64,000 nt of DNA. Source: Paenibacillus methanolicus. GTDB lineage: Bacteria > Bacillota > Bacilli > Paenibacillales > Paenibacillaceae. The notes beneath the pieces were generated by a model. It had not been told where the DNA came from. It was given only the letters and a program-made list of their open reading frames with translations, and made no database searches. Numbering within the stretch: the first letter of the stretch is position 1; the number at the start of each line of letters is the position of its first letter. Positions 42,695-50,659 of this stretch are shown piece after piece. The stretch covers positions 992,001-1,056,000 of the forward strand of contig NZ_VNHS01000001.1 of NCBI RefSeq assembly GCF_008124765.1, read 5' to 3'. Position numbers and translations under genes: made by a program.

Positions 42695-42764
42695 GTTATA
42701 TTAAACCATCTGTGCGCTATATTATATATTCCATACATTACATTATACACACGTGCGTTATATT
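42695..42764. promoter_or_regulatory. Repeated motif upstream of tdh, possible operators
   Basis: GTGCGCTATATT (42712-42723) and GTGCGTTATATT (42753-42764) are direct repeats 41 bases apart, about four helical turns, and GTTATATT recurs at 42695-42702. ACACACGTGCGT around 42749-42760 is also nearly palindromic. The spacing in whole turns suggests cooperative binding, likely by the adjacent XRE-cupin protein. Confidence 0.45.
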
Positions 42765-42786
42765 GTACATAGGGAGCTAAAAAAAT

Positions 42787-42815
42787 GTTACATCCACTGT
42801 TCGATCGTTTATAAT
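42787..42815 (+). promoter_or_regulatory. Promoter of the XRE-cupin regulator
   Basis: GTTACA (42787-42792), 17 bases, TATAAT (42810-42815), 29 bases before the ATG. Confidence 0.55.
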
Positions 42816-42844
42816 GAAACCATCATTCCCGAAGGAGAACCGAC

Positions 42845-43405
42845 ATGGAGCATGAACAAATTCATAAGAAGATCGGCAAAAATTTGCAGGCTATTCGCAA
42901 ATCCCGCTCGCTCAGCCTGGACCAGACGGCGGAGTTGACCGGCGTGAGCAAGGCGATGCTCGGCCAGATCGAGCGCGGCGACACGAACCCGACCATCTCG
43001 ATTTTGTGGAAAATCGTCAATGGTCTCCATATTTCGTTCACGCAGCTGATCGAGGACAACGAGTCGGTCGCCAAAGTGTACCGGTTCGAGGACGTGGAGC
43101 CATTCGTCGAGGAAGACGGCAACTACCGCGCATTCCCGATCGTGCCTTACGAGCAGCAGAAGCGGTTCGAGATCTACACGGTCGAGATGGAGCGCGGCAT
43201 CATTCACGATTCCGAAGCCCATTTCGAGGGCGTCGAGGAATATCTGCTCATGATGAGCGGCGAGCTGCGCGTCCACATCCAGGACGAGGTATTCGAGCTG
43301 AGAGCCGGCGACGCCCTTCATTTCGCCGCGGATCAGCCGCACCGCTACGAGAATATCGCGGACGAGAAGACGGTGTACCACTCGATTATTTGCTACCCGT
43401 TATAA
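42845..43405 (+). CDS. XRE-family regulator with cupin sensor domain
   Basis: A 186-residue regulator. Residues about 8-65 are a Cro/C1 helix-turn-helix (IGKNLQAIRKSRSLSLDQTAELTGVSKAMLGQIERG, then NPTISILWKIVNGL) and residues about 110-182 a cupin barrel (EGVEEYLLMMSGELRVHI, LRAGDALHFAADQPHRYEN). AAGGAG lies before the ATG. Proteins of this build sense small metabolites, often amino acids or polyamines. It is divergent from tdh-kbl and the obvious candidate to control it, with threonine, glycine or aminoacetone as possible ligands. Confidence 0.9.
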   Translation: MEHEQIHKKIGKNLQAIRKSRSLSLDQTAELTGVSKAMLGQIERGDTNPTISILWKIVNGLHISFTQLIEDNESVAKVYRFEDVEPFVEEDGNYRAFPIVPYEQQKRFEIYTVEMERGIIHDSEAHFEGVEEYLLMMSGELRVHIQDEVFELRAGDALHFAADQPHRYENIADEKTVYHSIICYPL

Positions 43406-43440
43406 GAGAAGCTCGGTTTGCATACAGCACTAGAGAACAC

Positions 43441-43471
43441 AAAAAACCGGCGCCGGATGATCCGACGCCAG
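43441..43471 (-). terminator. Terminator after the S66 peptidase gene
   Basis: Minus strand: ACTGGCGTCGGAT pairs with ATCCGGCGCCGGT (11 of 13) followed by TTTTTGTG. Confidence 0.75.
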
Positions 43472-43529
43472 TTTGTGCTGCTACGATTATGATTGCCTTG
43501 AGAATGCTAACATCGCGATCTCCCTTGCG

Positions 43530-44546
43530 CTAAGCTTCGAAAAACTGCGTCACGACCGCCTTCCCTTCATGCGCCTCGATCTCCGCCCGCGCCCCGTTCA
43601 CGAACGTCAGCTGCGGCGGCACATGACCGCAATCCACGTCGTACAGCACCGGCACGCCCAGTTCTTCGGCCAACTCCCGATACAGATCTTCGGCCATGTA
43701 CCCTTCTGTCGGGCGATTCGCTTCGCTTCGCCCGAACAGCAGGCCCCCGCAATGATCGAACCAGCCCGCCAGCTTCATCTGCACGAGCGAACGCCGCATG
43801 TCCGCCATCGACAGCTCGCAATTTTCCAAGTACCAAATAACCGGTTCCTCGTTCATACGTTCTTCCCTGAACCGCTTGACGTCTCCGTATGGCGTGCCGA
43901 CGAGGTGGCGTATGATGTCGACGCAGCCGCCGAGCAGCCTTCCGCTCATATGGACGCTTCCTCCGCCGACCGTCTTCCAGCGCGTCGGTTCCGTAAGGTG
44001 AAAGACGCACGGCGTCGGGTTGTCATGATCCCAAGCCTGCTGGTACATCGGCGAGGACGGCTGCCGAACCGATTCGCCGGCGCGCGTGCCGAGTACCGTC
44101 TCCCACATGCCGGTCGTCTCGTCCGCGACTTCCCCTCTAACATCGATCAGATTCGCGCCGTGCGCCGTCGCTAAGCCCGTCATCAGCGTCACGGCCAGCA
44201 GGAGCGCGCTCGTATCCGAATAGCCTAATATCCATTTGGGCTTGATCGCCTCGTAGTCGATCCGATCCACAACCTCGATCAGCAGCTCACCGCCCCACGG
44301 CGGAAAGATCAGCGAGAGCCGTTCATCCTGCAGCATCGCGTTCAACTCGGCGGCGCGAACGTCCGCGGGAGCGGACTTCGCTTTATGCTGCGTCCAGACC
44401 GTCTCGCCGACGACTAGCCGATAGCCCTTCGCTTCCAGCCGCGCGCACGCTTGTTTGACCAGACCATGCAGTTCGGGCTGCACGCCGGAGGACGGCGCCG
44501 TTATGCCGATGGCCGCCCCCGCTTGTAGGTTCGGATATCGAATCAT
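43530..44546 (-). CDS. S66 family peptidase (LD-carboxypeptidase / MccF-like)
   Basis: A 338-residue S66 serine peptidase. AAIGITAPSSGVQP, IFPPWGGELLIEVVD and WILGYSDTSALLLAVTLMTGLATAHGAN carry the family fold; Ser110 in GYSDTS is the nucleophile, and the PPWGG loop replaces the GGYG of strict LD-carboxypeptidases, as in MccF. The C-terminal half has LLFGRSEANRPTEGY and YDVDCGHVPPQLTFVNGA with the expected Glu/His of the triad. MccF-type enzymes cleave peptidyl-nucleotides such as processed microcin C and give self-immunity; a role in murein recycling is the alternative. It lies 42 bases downstream of ytoI. Confidence 0.9.
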   Translation of the reverse strand: MIRYPNLQAGAAIGITAPSSGVQPELHGLVKQACARLEAKGYRLVVGETVWTQHKAKSAPADVRAAELNAMLQDERLSLIFPPWGGELLIEVVDRIDYEAIKPKWILGYSDTSALLLAVTLMTGLATAHGANLIDVRGEVADETTGMWETVLGTRAGESVRQPSSPMYQQAWDHDNPTPCVFHLTEPTRWKTVGGGSVHMSGRLLGGCVDIIRHLVGTPYGDVKRFREERMNEEPVIWYLENCELSMADMRRSLVQMKLAGWFDHCGGLLFGRSEANRPTEGYMAEDLYRELAEELGVPVLYDVDCGHVPPQLTFVNGARAEIEAHEGKAVVTQFFEA

Positions 44547-44588
44547 TCCATCCCTTCCTTCCCCTCTTCCACGCGCATGCCGATCAAT

Positions 44589-45917
44589 CTACGATTCGAA
44601 CAGACGCGCCGTTACGATGGCCTGGGCTGCCCGTCTCGTCTCGAGGTACACCTCCACGCTCACTTTGCAGAAGCGGCGGCTCGATTCCACGATGGTCGGC
44701 TCAAGTCTCAGGCTGCTGTCGATCTCGATAGGCAGGAAATAATGGACGGACACGCTGTCGATATGCAAATTGCCTCGTCGCAAGCCGCTGATCGCCCGCG
44801 CCGCCACTTGATTAATAAGACTGGCCAGGATGCCGTCCGATAGGTTGCCGACCGCGTTCGTCATCGGCGCGGCGGCCGTGCCGACGTAGGCGCTTCTGCC
44901 CGCTTCGTCCTTCGTCTCTTTGAACGAGGAGCAGATTTGCTCCTCCAGCGTCTCGCCATACTGCGGCTGCAGTTGAATATTTTGCATGGAGCGAAGCACG
45001 TCCTTGCGGCTGATCACCCCCGCGAGACGACCGTCGTCGTCCACGACCGGCAGCAGTTCCAGCGATTCCCACACCATCAGGTGTCCGGCCGCGGCGACGG
45101 TCGCATGCAAAGTCACCGTATGGGGATCCGGCGTCATGAAGCGCGCGACGGGTTCGCCGCCCGCTGCCCCGATAATGTCCTTCGCCGTGATTACGCCGAC
45201 CGGACGCATGTCGTCATCCACGACCGGGAACCGGTTATGATTCGTATCCCCGATCAGACGAAGCATATCGTCGACCGCTTCGCGCCGGGTCAGGTAGGCA
45301 AGCTCCCGCTCTTCCTCCATCAAATCGCCGACTAGCGCGATCTGCTTCTTGATCATCTTGTCCGAGATGGCGCGGTTGATCAGCGTCGCGACCGTGAACG
45401 TGTCGTAGTTGCTGCCGATAATAGGCAGCTCCAGCTCGTCGGCTAACGCCACCACGCCCTCCGCCGTTTGGAAGCCGCCCGTGATCAGCACGCCGGCGCC
45501 GAGCTGAAGCGCGCTCTCGTGCGCCTTCTCACGGTTGCCGACGATGAGCAGGTTGCCGGGTTCGATGTAGCGAACCATCGCCTCGAGCTGCATCGCGCCG
45601 ATGACGAATTTGTTCAGCGCCTTATGTAATCCCGCCCGGCCGCCCAACACTTGGCCGTCGACAACGTTGACGATCTCCGCGAACGTCAGCTTGTCAATCT
45701 CGATCGGCTGTTTCTGCTCGATGCGGAACGTCCCGGCGCGTTCCTTCGTGCTGACGATGCCCCGGTTCTCGGCGTCCTTGATCGCCCGGTAGGCCGTTCC
45801 CTCGCTGACGTCCAGCTCCTGCGCGACTTTGCGGACGGAGATCCGCGAGCCGACCGACAGCTCCGCGATGTATTGGATAATTTGCTCATGTTTCGTGGAG
45901 AACTCCGGGGAACTCAT
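44589..45917 (-). CDS. ytoI: YtoI-like protein: HTH, DRTGG, CBS pair, hotdog
   Basis: A 442-residue protein like B. subtilis YtoI. Residues about 5-60 are a winged helix (IIQYIAELSVGSRISVRKVA, DVSEGTAYRAIKD), about 75-185 a DRTGG domain (DKLTFAEIVNVVDGQVLGG, GAGVLITGGFQTAEGVVALADE), about 190-310 two CBS motifs (RFPVVDDDMRPVGVITAKD, LLPVVDDDGRLAGVISRKD), and about 325-440 a hotdog/thioesterase-like end. CBS and DRTGG modules usually bind adenine nucleotides. ATG at 45917 is chosen by homology to YtoI; a longer frame upstream has no site. A TTATATAAC-type dyad upstream recurs near the next small genes. Confidence 0.88.
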   Translation of the reverse strand: MSSPEFSTKHEQIIQYIAELSVGSRISVRKVAQELDVSEGTAYRAIKDAENRGIVSTKERAGTFRIEQKQPIEIDKLTFAEIVNVVDGQVLGGRAGLHKALNKFVIGAMQLEAMVRYIEPGNLLIVGNREKAHESALQLGAGVLITGGFQTAEGVVALADELELPIIGSNYDTFTVATLINRAISDKMIKKQIALVGDLMEEERELAYLTRREAVDDMLRLIGDTNHNRFPVVDDDMRPVGVITAKDIIGAAGGEPVARFMTPDPHTVTLHATVAAAGHLMVWESLELLPVVDDDGRLAGVISRKDVLRSMQNIQLQPQYGETLEEQICSSFKETKDEAGRSAYVGTAAAPMTNAVGNLSDGILASLINQVAARAISGLRRGNLHIDSVSVHYFLPIEIDSSLRLEPTIVESSRRFCKVSVEVYLETRRAAQAIVTARLFES

Positions 45918-45958
45918 GCCATCCGCCCTTTCGAACCGCTGTTTATCAAATATTGGCA

Positions 45959-45972
45959 CTATTATATAACAG
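45959..45972. promoter_or_regulatory. TTATATAAC dyad upstream of ytoI
   Basis: CTATTATATAACAG differs at one place from a perfect CTGTTATATAACAG palindrome. Three more copies lie at 46541-46638. Confidence 0.45.
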
Positions 45973-46001
45973 CGGGTAGGCTTTTGAAATAAGCGGAACA
46001 A

Positions 46002-46040
46002 CCCCCAACGATAGCATCCCGAAGGCTGCTTCATTGGGGG
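46002..46040 (-). terminator. Terminator after the small zinc-ribbon-like gene
   Basis: Minus strand: CCCCCAA pairs with TTGGGGG with an inner AGCA/TGCT stem, followed by TTGTTCC. Confidence 0.6.
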
Positions 46041-46070
46041 CTCATATGGCGATACCATCAAAGTCGGGTT

Positions 46071-46271
46071 TCAATCCGCGAAACGGTAGTAATATTGCAT
46101 CATATAATAATGGGCGCTCGATTTGCCGCTTGCTTCCGAACAAGCCGAACAGATCAAATCGCCTTGCCGCAACCGTTCAACAGCCTCATGTCCGTGTTCC
46201 GGCATCCGTTCTCCGCAAGAAAAGCAAATTTCCGTCGTCTCCAACATCCGAAATGGTTGGTTGTTCATCAT
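46071..46271 (-). CDS. Small CxxC-CxxC protein of unknown function
   Basis: A 66-residue protein with a zinc-ribbon-like pair of cysteine knuckles, CFSCGERM and CSACSEAS, separated by about 23 residues with HGHEAVERLRQGDLI between, and an aromatic end (YYMMQYYYRF). AAGGGG lies 9 bases before ATG 46271; TTG at 46277 and ATG at 46268 are in-frame alternatives. It probably binds one zinc and could be a small regulator or adaptor. It ends in a terminator and is downstream of another short gene on the same strand. Confidence 0.55.
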   Translation of the reverse strand: MMNNQPFRMLETTEICFSCGERMPEHGHEAVERLRQGDLICSACSEASGKSSAHYYMMQYYYRFAD

Positions 46272-46326
46272 GCGCAAGCATCCCCTTATCGATAAAGTCA
46301 GGTCAATCCTCTCCGTTACATCTTCG

Positions 46327-46518
46327 TTACATGGCTGCCCGATGCCTCAACTCTGTATCGGCGCGTCCCGGCTTCGCCGCCTTGTCAACCCGCGCGATCG
46401 ATTCGGCAACCTCTCCTCCATCGTCGAACGCAATAGTCAAGAACCATTCGACAAACGCCCGTTCATGGCCGCACCGCTTCTCATCCGGGCCTTGTTCGAG
46501 ATCGGTAGGACCATCCAT
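46327..46518 (-). CDS. Small acidic/basic protein of unknown function
   Basis: A 63-residue frame with GGAGGTGA ending 4 bases before the ATG, a near-perfect ribosome binding site. The product starts MDGPTDLEQGPDEKRCGHERA and has a short hydrophobic centre (VEWFLTIAFDDGGEV) but no known motif. Three TTATATAAC-type dyads lie upstream at 46541-46638, so it may be the target of the same regulator as ytoI. The length makes chance coding possible, but the start signal supports it. Confidence 0.45.
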   Translation of the reverse strand: MDGPTDLEQGPDEKRCGHERAFVEWFLTIAFDDGGEVAESIARVDKAAKPGRADTELRHRAAM

Positions 46519-46540
46519 TCGTTCACCTCCGCACTACAAA

Positions 46541-46638
46541 CTGTTATATAACAAAGTGTTTTATTAATTGTTATTATATAACTGAATCACAACTGTTGCA
46601 ATACTGTTTTAGATAAAAATATTGTTGTTGTATAACAG
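46541..46638. promoter_or_regulatory. Cluster of three TTATATAAC-type dyads
   Basis: CTGTTATATAACAA at 46541-46554, TTATTATATAACTG at 46571-46584 and TTGTTGTATAACAG at 46625-46638 all match CTGTTATATAACAG with two to three changes. They lie in an AT-rich stretch in otherwise GC-rich DNA, directly upstream of the 63-residue gene. No gene is apparent in 46519-46809. Confidence 0.5.
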
Positions 46639-46759
46639 TCTTACACACACCCGCTAAATGCCATTTGCCTATTCTGCGTGATTGTTCTTGGCGACGACTC
46701 GTCCATCCGTGTCGGACCGATACCCTTGTCCGAATTCTCTCCCGCCACGCAAAAGTCAA

Positions 46760-46794
46760 AAAGCCCAAACGCGCCATAAGCACGTTCGGGCTTC
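46760..46794 (-). terminator. Terminator after the WrbA-like gene
   Basis: Minus strand: AAGCCCGAACGTG, a loop of about 7 and CGCGTTTGGGCTT followed by TTTGAC. Confidence 0.75.
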
Positions 46795-46809
46795 CTATTT
46801 GAACCGTTC

Positions 46810-47412
46810 TTATTTCTTCACGCGGCCCGCGATGTCAACCGTCCTTTTCGCCTGGTGGATGACCGCGGCGCGTACGTCCTCGATCATTTTCCCTTCCTGG
46901 TTGACCGTTACGCTCGTCCCGTACGGATTGCCGCCGGAGCTGAACGTCACCGGATCGGTGTAACCCGGACCGGCTATGATGGCGCCCCAATGGTACATCG
47001 TCGTATACAGCGACAAGATCGTCGCCTCCTGTCCGCCGTGCGCATTCTGAGCCGAACTCATCGCGCTGACGACTTTGTTGACGAGCTTGCCGTTAAACCA
47101 CAAGCCGCCCGTCGTATCGAGGAACGCTTTCATCTGCGACGGCATGTTGCCGAAACGCGTCGGCACGCTGAAAATAATCGCATCCGCCCATTCGAGGTCG
47201 GCCAACTGCACGGTCGGTACGTCTTTCGATGCCTCTGCATGCGCCTTCCAAGCCGGGTTGGAATCGATCGCGCTCTGCGGCGCGGTCTCCGCGACCTTCA
47301 GCACCTTCGCCTCCGCGCCCGCTTCCTTCGCGCCTTCCGCCGCCCACTGCGCCAGCTGGTAGTTCGTGCCGGTCGAGCTGTAGTAGATGATGGCCGTATT
47401 TACTTTCGTCAT
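46810..47412 (-). CDS. WrbA-like NAD(P)H:quinone oxidoreductase
   Basis: A 200-residue flavodoxin-fold protein. IIYYSSTGTNYQLAQWAAEGAKEAGAE holds the FMN phosphate loop; IIFSVPTRFGNMPSQMKAFLDTTGGLW and HGGQEATILSLYTTMYHWGAIIAGPGY are WrbA-type signatures around the isoalloxazine. It reduces quinones by two electrons and protects from oxidative stress. The ATG at 47412 has AAGGAG upstream; a longer frame lacks one. A GCCATA/TATGGC dyad upstream may be the operator. Confidence 0.92.
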   Translation of the reverse strand: MTKVNTAIIYYSSTGTNYQLAQWAAEGAKEAGAEAKVLKVAETAPQSAIDSNPAWKAHAEASKDVPTVQLADLEWADAIIFSVPTRFGNMPSQMKAFLDTTGGLWFNGKLVNKVVSAMSSAQNAHGGQEATILSLYTTMYHWGAIIAGPGYTDPVTFSSGGNPYGTSVTVNQEGKMIEDVRAAVIHQAKRTVDIAGRVKK

Positions 47413-47450
47413 CCTTATCCTCTCCTTCGCGTCCAAATTTGAATTGAGTT

Positions 47451-47468
47451 GCCATACTTTACTATGGC
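47451..47468. promoter_or_regulatory. Dyad upstream of the WrbA-like gene
   Basis: GCCATA CTTTAC TATGGC has perfect 6-base arms and lies 39 bases before the start codon, a fitting place for a redox- or quinone-responsive repressor. Confidence 0.4.
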
Positions 47469-47596
47469 CAAAGCCGGTTGGACTATACTTCGACCGAAGC
47501 GTTGTATCCGCGCATGTTCGTAGATTTGCACACGCCTTTGTCCGCACGTTAAACATGCCGGATATTCGTACCAACCCGAACGAGTACCGGATAACA

Positions 47597-47622
47597 CAAA
47601 AAAACAGACCCCTTAGGGTCTG
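47597..47622 (-). terminator. Terminator after the DeoR-family gene
   Basis: Minus strand: CAGACCC, loop TAAG, GGGTCTG, then TTTTTTTGTG; a perfect 7-pair stem. Confidence 0.85.
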
Positions 47623-47682
47623 CTGCCTCGATAATTATGTACATGGTTGCGTCAACCTTGATCGGCATTCTTGCAACGAAAG

Positions 47683-48468
47683 CTACTCCGCGCGAATCCA
47701 TTCCACGTTCAGACGCGCCAGCTCGCTCTCCCAATCGGATGGCATCGCCGCGTCGCTGATAATGATATCGATGTCCTTGTATTCCGCGATTTTGAACTTC
47801 TGGGCGCTGCCGATTTTCGAATGGTCGGTCAACACGACCGTCTGCTTCGCGTTCTCGATCATCCTCGCCATCAGCATGCCGTTCTCCACGTCGAACCCGG
47901 TGATGCCGCTCTGGAGCGTGATGCCGTCGATCGCGATGAACGCTTTGTCCGCCACGAACATGGAGACGATCTTCTCCGCGATCGGACCGAATACGCGCGC
48001 GTGCTTACTGCTCACTTTGCCGCCGATGAAATAGATATCCCCATCGAAGAGCTCTTTGTTCCGATAGTCCATAAGCAGATGCATAGCCGAGATCGAAACG
48101 GTCAGCACCGTTAGATTCTTCTTATTGAGCAGGTAGTGGATCATCTGCTGCGAGGTCGTGCCGTCGCTGATGAACAGCACGTCGTTGTCCTCGACCAGCG
48201 ATGCCGCCGCTTTGCCGATCCGTTTCTTCTCTTCGGCATGCATCACTTCGCGGCTCAGCTGCGCAGGTTCTTCGCCGAACGCGTTGATCTTGATGGCGCC
48301 TCCGTAAACCCGCTTCAGCTTCTTCTCCTCTTCGAGCTCCTCCAAATAACGGCGGACCGTCTCGGAAGAGACCTGCAGCGCTTCGACGAGCTCGAACGAC
48401 TTGACCTTGCCCTCGAGGTTCAGCTTATTCAGAATATAGTCTTTTCTCTCTTCTCCTATCAATGACAA
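47683..48468 (-). CDS. DeoR/GlpR-family transcriptional regulator
   Basis: A 261-residue regulator. Residues about 1-57 are the DeoR winged helix (ERKDYILNKLNLEGKVKSFELVEALQVSSETVRRYLEEL), followed by KLKRVYGGAI, the usual link. Residues about 75-235 are the DeoR C-terminal sensor (KKRIGKAAASLVEDNDVLFISDGTTSQQMIHYL with the phosphate loop, FDGDIYFIGGKVSSKHARVFGP, KAFIAIDGITLQSGITGF, VVLTDHSKIG). Such proteins answer to phosphorylated sugars. The start is TTG with GAGGGGG upstream. No sugar operon is next to it, so the target is unknown. Confidence 0.92.
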   Translation of the reverse strand: MSLIGEERKDYILNKLNLEGKVKSFELVEALQVSSETVRRYLEELEEEKKLKRVYGGAIKINAFGEEPAQLSREVMHAEEKKRIGKAAASLVEDNDVLFISDGTTSQQMIHYLLNKKNLTVLTVSISAMHLLMDYRNKELFDGDIYFIGGKVSSKHARVFGPIAEKIVSMFVADKAFIAIDGITLQSGITGFDVENGMLMARMIENAKQTVVLTDHSKIGSAQKFKIAEYKDIDIIISDAAMPSDWESELARLNVEWIRAE

Positions 48469-48571
48469 CGCGGGTGCCCCCTCTTCGCGAAATCTGTCTC
48501 TCTATTATAACGCCGCCGCCATAGAATGTCTTCTAGGTGAGCAGCGTTGTGCTTGTTAACGAAGAAAGAAA

Positions 48572-48593
48572 ACGGACCGCTCCCGCAGTCCGT
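48572..48593 (-). terminator. Terminator after the cation efflux gene
   Basis: Minus strand: ACGGACTGC, loop GGGA, GCGGTCCGT (one G-U), then TTTCTTTC. Confidence 0.75.
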
Positions 48594-48611
48594 CCTCAAA
48601 TTAGGAGGCGA

Positions 48612-49610
48612 TTAAACTTTAGCCGCGCCGGGCTTCCAGTTCTTCACGCCGTTATCTTCGATAATGCCAAGCGTCACGTCGGCAATGTCGACGTCCTTCA
48701 GCAGACTGTCCCTCACTTTAAACTTGATATCGTCCGCATCGGCGAGCGTCAGGCCCGGCTTGAGCTCGATCAAGCCTTCGACGTGGTAATAGCGGCCTTC
48801 CTGCAGGATGCGCATCTGAAAAATATCGGTGACGTGCGGGTTCGAGAATATGATGCGCGCGACCTTATCTTCCACGTCCGGCGGCGCCGACACGCCAATA
48901 AGGCCGACCATATTATCATACCCGACGCGGAACGCGACGCCGATCATGAGCAAGCCGATCAGAATCGTCGAGATCCCGTCCAGCAACCAGAAGCTAGTCA
49001 TCGAAGTGACGATGACGGCGATCAGCGCCAGCATCGCGCCCGTCGTCGCGACCAAATCTTCATAAAATACGAGTCGCGTCGGCGGCGCGGCGCGTCCGAC
49101 GTTGCGGAACGCTTGCGTCACGATCGCCATGCCCTGCGCTTCGACGCGCGCCTCATGCACGATCTCTTTCATCGCCTTAATTAATACATAACCGTCCACG
49201 GCGATCGATAAGATCAGCACGGCCAGATTGAGCCAGAAGCCGTGCGATTCGGTCGGATGGGCCAATAGATGGAATCCTTCGCGGATCGTCTCGTACGCCA
49301 TGACCGTCACGACGATGACGGCGACCATGCAGAACAAGTTAATAACCCTGCCGAAGCCGGCCGGGAATCGCTTGGTCGCCTGCTTCTCGGCAAGCACGCT
49401 GCCCGTGAAGACGAAGGCTTGATTCACCGCGTCGGCGATCGAATGCATCGTCGACGCGAACATGGCGCCGCTGCCCGTCATGACGGCCGCGATGCCTTTG
49501 ACGATCGCGATGCCGGTATTGCCGATGGCGGCCGTGGCGGACGATGTATTGCCTTTTTTCAATAATGCGAAGAAACCAATGCCACTACTCGTGCTACTGT
49601 CGGAATCCAT
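48612..49610 (-). CDS. Cation diffusion facilitator (CDF) transporter
   Basis: About 332 residues. It has a TM1-TM2 start (GNTGIAIVKGIAAVMTGSGAMFASTMHSIADAVNQAFVFTG, in which S-M-H-S-x-A-D is the CDF metal site region), further helices (INLFCMVAVIVVTVMAYETI, FWLNLAVLILSIAVDGYVLI, LVATTGAMLALIAVIVTSM with D/E replaced, GISTILIGLLMIGVAFRVGYDNM) and a C-terminal ferredoxin-like cytoplasmic domain (about 225-332). Zinc, cobalt, iron or manganese efflux are possible. ATG at 49610 lies 12 bases after AAGGAGG; ATG at 49634 is an in-frame alternative. Confidence 0.9.
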   Translation of the reverse strand: MDSDSSTSSGIGFFALLKKGNTSSATAAIGNTGIAIVKGIAAVMTGSGAMFASTMHSIADAVNQAFVFTGSVLAEKQATKRFPAGFGRVINLFCMVAVIVVTVMAYETIREGFHLLAHPTESHGFWLNLAVLILSIAVDGYVLIKAMKEIVHEARVEAQGMAIVTQAFRNVGRAAPPTRLVFYEDLVATTGAMLALIAVIVTSMTSFWLLDGISTILIGLLMIGVAFRVGYDNMVGLIGVSAPPDVEDKVARIIFSNPHVTDIFQMRILQEGRYYHVEGLIELKPGLTLADADDIKFKVRDSLLKDVDIADVTLGIIEDNGVKNWKPGAAKV

Positions 49611-49812
49611 TACGAGAATTTGCCTCCTTGTCATATACAACCATCCTCTCTACGCGCGAACGATCCTGCAGTTTTATAGTTTTATTTAAACCGATTGGCG
49701 CAAATCTAGCACATTCGAATCGCGAGAAATGCACCGGATCGATTTGAGGCAAGCTGCCGCGCCGTTCCATCATGAGCTCCGGTAGCCGCCTGCGATCCAT
49801 CCGAGAAAGTCA

Positions 49813-49840
49813 AACCCCCCGGAGCGCGCTGCGGGGGGTT
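49813..49840 (-). terminator. Hairpin after the alkylation-repair operon
   Basis: AACCCCCC pairs with GGGGGGTT (8 pairs, 12-base loop); minus-strand reading continues TTGACTTTC. It lies about 100 bases past the alkD-like stop. Confidence 0.6.
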
Positions 49841-49936
49841 ACGTCATTATGAACATGAATTTGGATCCGACAACGCAAGCAGGATTACCCCGCATTCCGT
49901 CGAGTTTTGCGGTTGCCCAGGAAATATCGCACGCGG

Positions 49937-50659
49937 TTATTTCCGCTTCATGCCGCGGATCATCGCTTTCTCGGCCGCGTCCACCTGACGGGACTCCGTG
50001 ATCTTCTGAAGCGATTTGCTGTAAGTGAAATCATCCAGTCGATTTTCGCGAAGATAGGCCAGGGTCGCGTCCGGTTGCTTCACATAGCTGATCGAGACCG
50101 CCCACGCAACCGCCATCTTCACGTAGTAGTCCGGATGCTCTACCGCATCGAGAAGCGCTAGCACTCGGTTTATGTAGTCGTCGGTCAAATAATAATGGAG
50201 CAGCATGACGACGCCGAAACGCAGCTTGTACGGTTCATTCGAAGCGAAATACGGAGCGATGAACGACCACATATCCGTCAAATGACGCTTCGTTCGCTTC
50301 AGATCGTTGCAGAACGAGTCGCATATCGACCAGTTGTTGATCTTCGGCACGAACGCCGCGATCCGAGTTTGCCATTCCGGAAAATCCGCATCCAGCTGCG
50401 CGATCACCATCCCCTGCAGCATCGTCTCCTCGAAGTACTCGTCCGTCGCCTCGTCGAGATAAGCTCGCCAGTCGTCTTTAGCCAGCTTCGCGGCCAACTT
50501 CCTGAGCGCGGGCAAACGTACGCCCAAGACGTTGTCGATGTTCGGAATCAAAGATGAAGCAAACAGGCGGTATCGGTCTTCGGCGGCGTCGGATAATTGT
50601 TGGCGGATCCAGCTGTTCGCGTCCACGTCATTGACTCCTTCGGCATGTTGATTGCTCAT
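49937..50659 (-). CDS. AlkD-like DNA alkylation repair protein
   Basis: A 240-residue ALK-repeat (HEAT-like) glycosylase. LGVRLPALRKLAAKLAKDDW, EYFEETMLQGMVIAQL, VPKINNWSICDSFCNDLK (W and D of the catalytic face), FGVVMLLHYYLTDDYINRVL and YYVKMAVAWAVSISYVKQP are family segments. AlkD enzymes remove bulky or positively charged N-alkylpurines. It starts inside the stop of the alkA-like gene (ATGA) and is the last of four coupled repair genes. Confidence 0.92.
   Translation of the reverse strand: MSNQHAEGVNDVDANSWIRQQLSDAAEDRYRLFASSLIPNIDNVLGVRLPALRKLAAKLAKDDWRAYLDEATDEYFEETMLQGMVIAQLDADFPEWQTRIAAFVPKINNWSICDSFCNDLKRTKRHLTDMWSFIAPYFASNEPYKLRFGVVMLLHYYLTDDYINRVLALLDAVEHPDYYVKMAVAWAVSISYVKQPDATLAYLRENRLDDFTYSKSLQKITESRQVDAAEKAMIRGMKRK

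Noticed and set aside
46574..46783. 69-codon minus-strand frame in the AT-rich gap
   Set aside because: It runs through the dyad cluster and a terminator, has no ribosome binding site and no family pattern.
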